Below, in pieces: positions 6,102 to 7,378 of a stretch of DNA of 7,378 bases (positions are counted from its first letter, which is position 1; every line of letters starts with the position of its first letter). Origin of the DNA: Actinomycetes bacterium (lineage in GTDB: Bacteria > Actinomycetota > Acidimicrobiia > Acidimicrobiales > Acidimicrobiaceae); NCBI GenBank assembly GCA_021823045.1, contig JAKAPB010000081.1:1-7378 (forward strand). The letters run 5' to 3'. The translations under genes were made by a program, and so were the position numbers. Under the pieces are notes generated by a model. It had not been told where the DNA came from. It saw only the letters and a program-made list of their open reading frames with translations, and did not search any database.

Positions 6102-7144
6102 TCGAGTATCACCTTTCCCTTCAGGGTCTCGAATACTAAGTCGACATCGTCTAGGTCGTTATACAGGTGAAAGGAGACTCTTAGGCCGCCCCCGCGCGAC
6201 GATGCTCTAAAGGGAAGGTTGGCTGTATCTAGTGATTCAGAGACTTTGATCGAGAGGATCGCCGAGCCTTGGGAGTCGAGGTCGAGGGCCTGTGCCAATT
6301 TGTCGGTTAGCGCTACATTGTGGTCGTGGATCTTTTCAATTCCTACTTGCAGAAGGTCCAAGTTGGCCGATGCCGCCCCTACCCAGGAAAACCATGCTGG
6401 CGAAATGTCAAATCGTCTAGCATCTTTGGCCAGCCGAAGCGGAAGTCCGTAGTAGGAGTCGTGGACGACTTCACCAGCAAACCAGCCCGCTGAAATAGGC
6501 GTCAGTTTGTGCTGCATCTTCTCGGAAATGGTCATGTAGGCTACCCCCCTCGGGGTGCATAGCCACTTGTAGGCGGCGCACACAACGACGTCAAACTGGC
6601 TAGCTTCGATCGGCAGCCAGCCGACGGCCTGCGTCGCATCCACCACCGTGATTGCTCCAACTTCCCCAGCGGCCACCCGGATCGCCTCAAGATCCACTAC
6701 TTCGCCAGTGGAAGATTGCACTGCGGACGTTGCAACCAGGTCGCAGCCCTCGGCTACCCGTTCGACGAGGTTCTTGAGGGGTACGGTAACCACGCGAATA
6801 CCGTTGGATTCAACTACTAGCCAAGGGAAGAGATTCGAGGTGAACTCTAGTTCCGGAACAACCACTACTTGGCCTTTGGCCAATGTGCCAGCGACCATTC
6901 CGATCAGTTGGGAAGCTGATGCACCTATTGTCACCGAGTTTGATTCAACCCCGACGATCTTGGCGAAGCTCTCTCTGGCTTGGGCTGTTGCGTCTTGCCA
7001 GACCTCCCACACCCCAGTTCCGTTCCTCCATTGTTTGAGGGCGTCTTGGAGCTTGTCGTAGGTCTCGATCGAAGGAAGACCATAGCTTGCTGTGTCGACA
7101 AAACTCCTCTCTGGGTTACTCCACAACCCTGTAAGTCCTGTCAT
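6098..7144 (-). CDS. Class V aminotransferase-fold PLP enzyme, substrate unknown
   Basis: This cytoplasmic fold-type I PLP enzyme belongs to the class V group that includes cysteine desulfurases, kynureninase and isopenicillin N epimerase-like proteins. The N-terminus has the VDTASYGLP segment (residues 16-24). IGASASQL at 73-80 should cradle the PLP phosphate, Asp169 and Gln172 in VVDATQAVGW contact the ring, and Lys193 in AAYKWL is the Schiff-base lysine. GLPLRLAKDARRFD at 233-246 and LRVSFHLYND at 321-330 (Arg322 being the likely carboxylate anchor) complete the site. The C-terminal region has no cysteine loop of the NifS or SufS kind, so desulfurase activity is unlikely. At 348 residues it is slightly shorter than many relatives. 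I recall close actinobacterial homologues annotated only as class V aminotransferase. It has its own strong ribosome binding site, converges on alaC, and is not part of the plus-strand operon. Confidence 0.85.
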   Translation of the reverse strand: MTGLTGLWSNPERSFVDTASYGLPSIETYDKLQDALKQWRNGTGVWEVWQDATAQARESFAKIVGVESNSVTIGASASQLIGMVAGTLAKGQVVVVPELEFTSNLFPWLVVESNGIRVVTVPLKNLVERVAEGCDLVATSAVQSSTGEVVDLEAIRVAAGEVGAITVVDATQAVGWLPIEASQFDVVVCAAYKWLCTPRGVAYMTISEKMQHKLTPISAGWFAGEVVHDSYYGLPLRLAKDARRFDISPAWFSWVGAASANLDLLQVGIEKIHDHNVALTDKLAQALDLDSQGSAILSIKVSESLDTANLPFRASSRGGGLRVSFHLYNDLDDVDLVFETLKGKVILD

Positions 7145-7150
7145 CCTTAG

Positions 7151-7157
7151 CTCCTCT
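7151..7157 (-). promoter_or_regulatory. Ribosome binding site of the class V gene
   Basis: Read on the minus strand this is AGAGGAG, 6 nt before the ATG at 7144-7142. It is one of the two strongest Shine-Dalgarno sequences in the window and fixes the start. Confidence 0.85.
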
Positions 7158-7184
7158 TTTAGTTATCTGACCTAAAGGTTACAA

Positions 7185-7214
7185 GTCATACGAGCTATAA
7201 GGCACTCTTATCAA
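7185..7214 (-). promoter_or_regulatory. Candidate promoter of the class V gene
   Basis: On the minus strand TTGATA (7214-7209) and TATGAC (7190-7185) are separated by 18 nt and would give a leader of roughly 30-35 nt before the ATG. TTGATA fits a -35 box well; TATGAC is a poor -10. TATAGC (7199-7194) and TAACCT (7181-7176) are competing -10 candidates without a good -35. Only the need for a promoter somewhere here is firm. Confidence 0.3.
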
Positions 7215-7378
7215 CTCGAACGGCCTACTGGTACGTAGAGCAGTTCGTTGTCGGTCGATATCATCAGCAAGGAGATCAGAAAACTTTAAGAAGTGTTAAC
7301 TATGTGTCGGTTACTTTTCCGCTGTGTTGCCTTGAGTGCTAATCAGGTGTTTTTGGTAGCTTGCTACTTAGAATGAAT

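Larger units (their letters stand above)
7145..7378. other. Intergenic region upstream of the class V gene, open at the window edge
   Basis: These 234 bases hold no convincing reading frame on either strand. The base composition is more A+T-rich than the genes, as expected for a regulatory stretch. The left part should contain the minus-strand promoter of the class V gene. The right part has plus-strand features: the half-site GAGTGCTAA at 7334-7342, the palindrome GTAGC-TT-GCTAC at 7356-7367, and TAGAAT at 7369-7374, which resembles a -10 box but has no clear -35 partner. Together these suggest that a divergent plus-strand gene begins just beyond the window. Confidence 0.5.

Noticed and set aside
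3390..6429. 13-nt direct repeat CTAGCATCTTTGG at 3390-3402 and 6417-6429
   Set aside because: One copy is intergenic and the other inside the class V gene. About one such pair is expected by chance in a window of this size, and no similarity extends beyond it.
6648..7061. 137-codon open frame on the plus strand antisense to the class V gene
   Set aside because: The opposite strand encodes a complete enzyme with all PLP motifs. The plus-strand translation is serine- and threonine-rich with no motif and no ribosome binding site.
7225..7238. Short palindrome CTAC-N6-GTAG in the upstream region of the class V gene
   Set aside because: Four-base arms are too short to separate from chance in an A+T-rich region, and no promoter element is clearly positioned against it.

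Overview
The window looks like bacterial chromosome from an actinobacterium of moderate G+C. An acidophilic or acidimicrobial lineage is my best guess, but the placement is an inference. It rests on a PimB'-type glycosyltransferase followed by a small SRPBCC protein and a ROK sugar kinase (a gene order I recall from actinobacteria), on an actinobacterial-style QueG active site, and on actinobacterial-type DUF4031 and class V aminotransferase proteins. I found no insertion sequence, phage gene, CRISPR array, tRNA or rRNA.

Positions 40-5964 hold seven genes on the plus strand with gaps of 2 to 61 nt, read here as one or two operons. They are a stand-alone FAD/NAD(P) ferredoxin-reductase-like protein, a DUF4031 protein, epoxyqueuosine reductase (queG), a PimB-like mannosyltransferase, an SRPBCC lipid-binding-fold protein, a compact ROK glucokinase-like protein, and an AlaC-type alanine aminotransferase. 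The functions are mixed: redox, tRNA modification, envelope mannolipid, sugar phosphorylation and amino-acid metabolism. Only the glycosyltransferase-SRPBCC-ROK trio looks like a conserved neighbourhood. Those three genes all begin with TTG.

Positions 5965-6097 separate the plus-strand run from a convergent gene. This stretch is rich in secondary structure: a 14-nt inverted repeat with one mismatch has the stop codons of both flanking genes inside its arms, and a second, GC-rich stem containing a run of nine G lies inside it. Positions 6098-7144 on the minus strand encode a class V PLP enzyme of unknown substrate with a strong ribosome binding site.

Positions 7145-7378 hold no gene. They should carry the promoter of the minus-strand gene, and they end with promoter-like and operator-like sequence (a GAGTGCTAA half-site as in CIRCE, a 5-2-5 palindrome and a TAGAAT box) pointing towards an unseen plus-strand gene. 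No clearly new system is visible. The best leads are the structured convergent intergenic region, the shortened ROK kinase and the uncharacterised class V enzyme.
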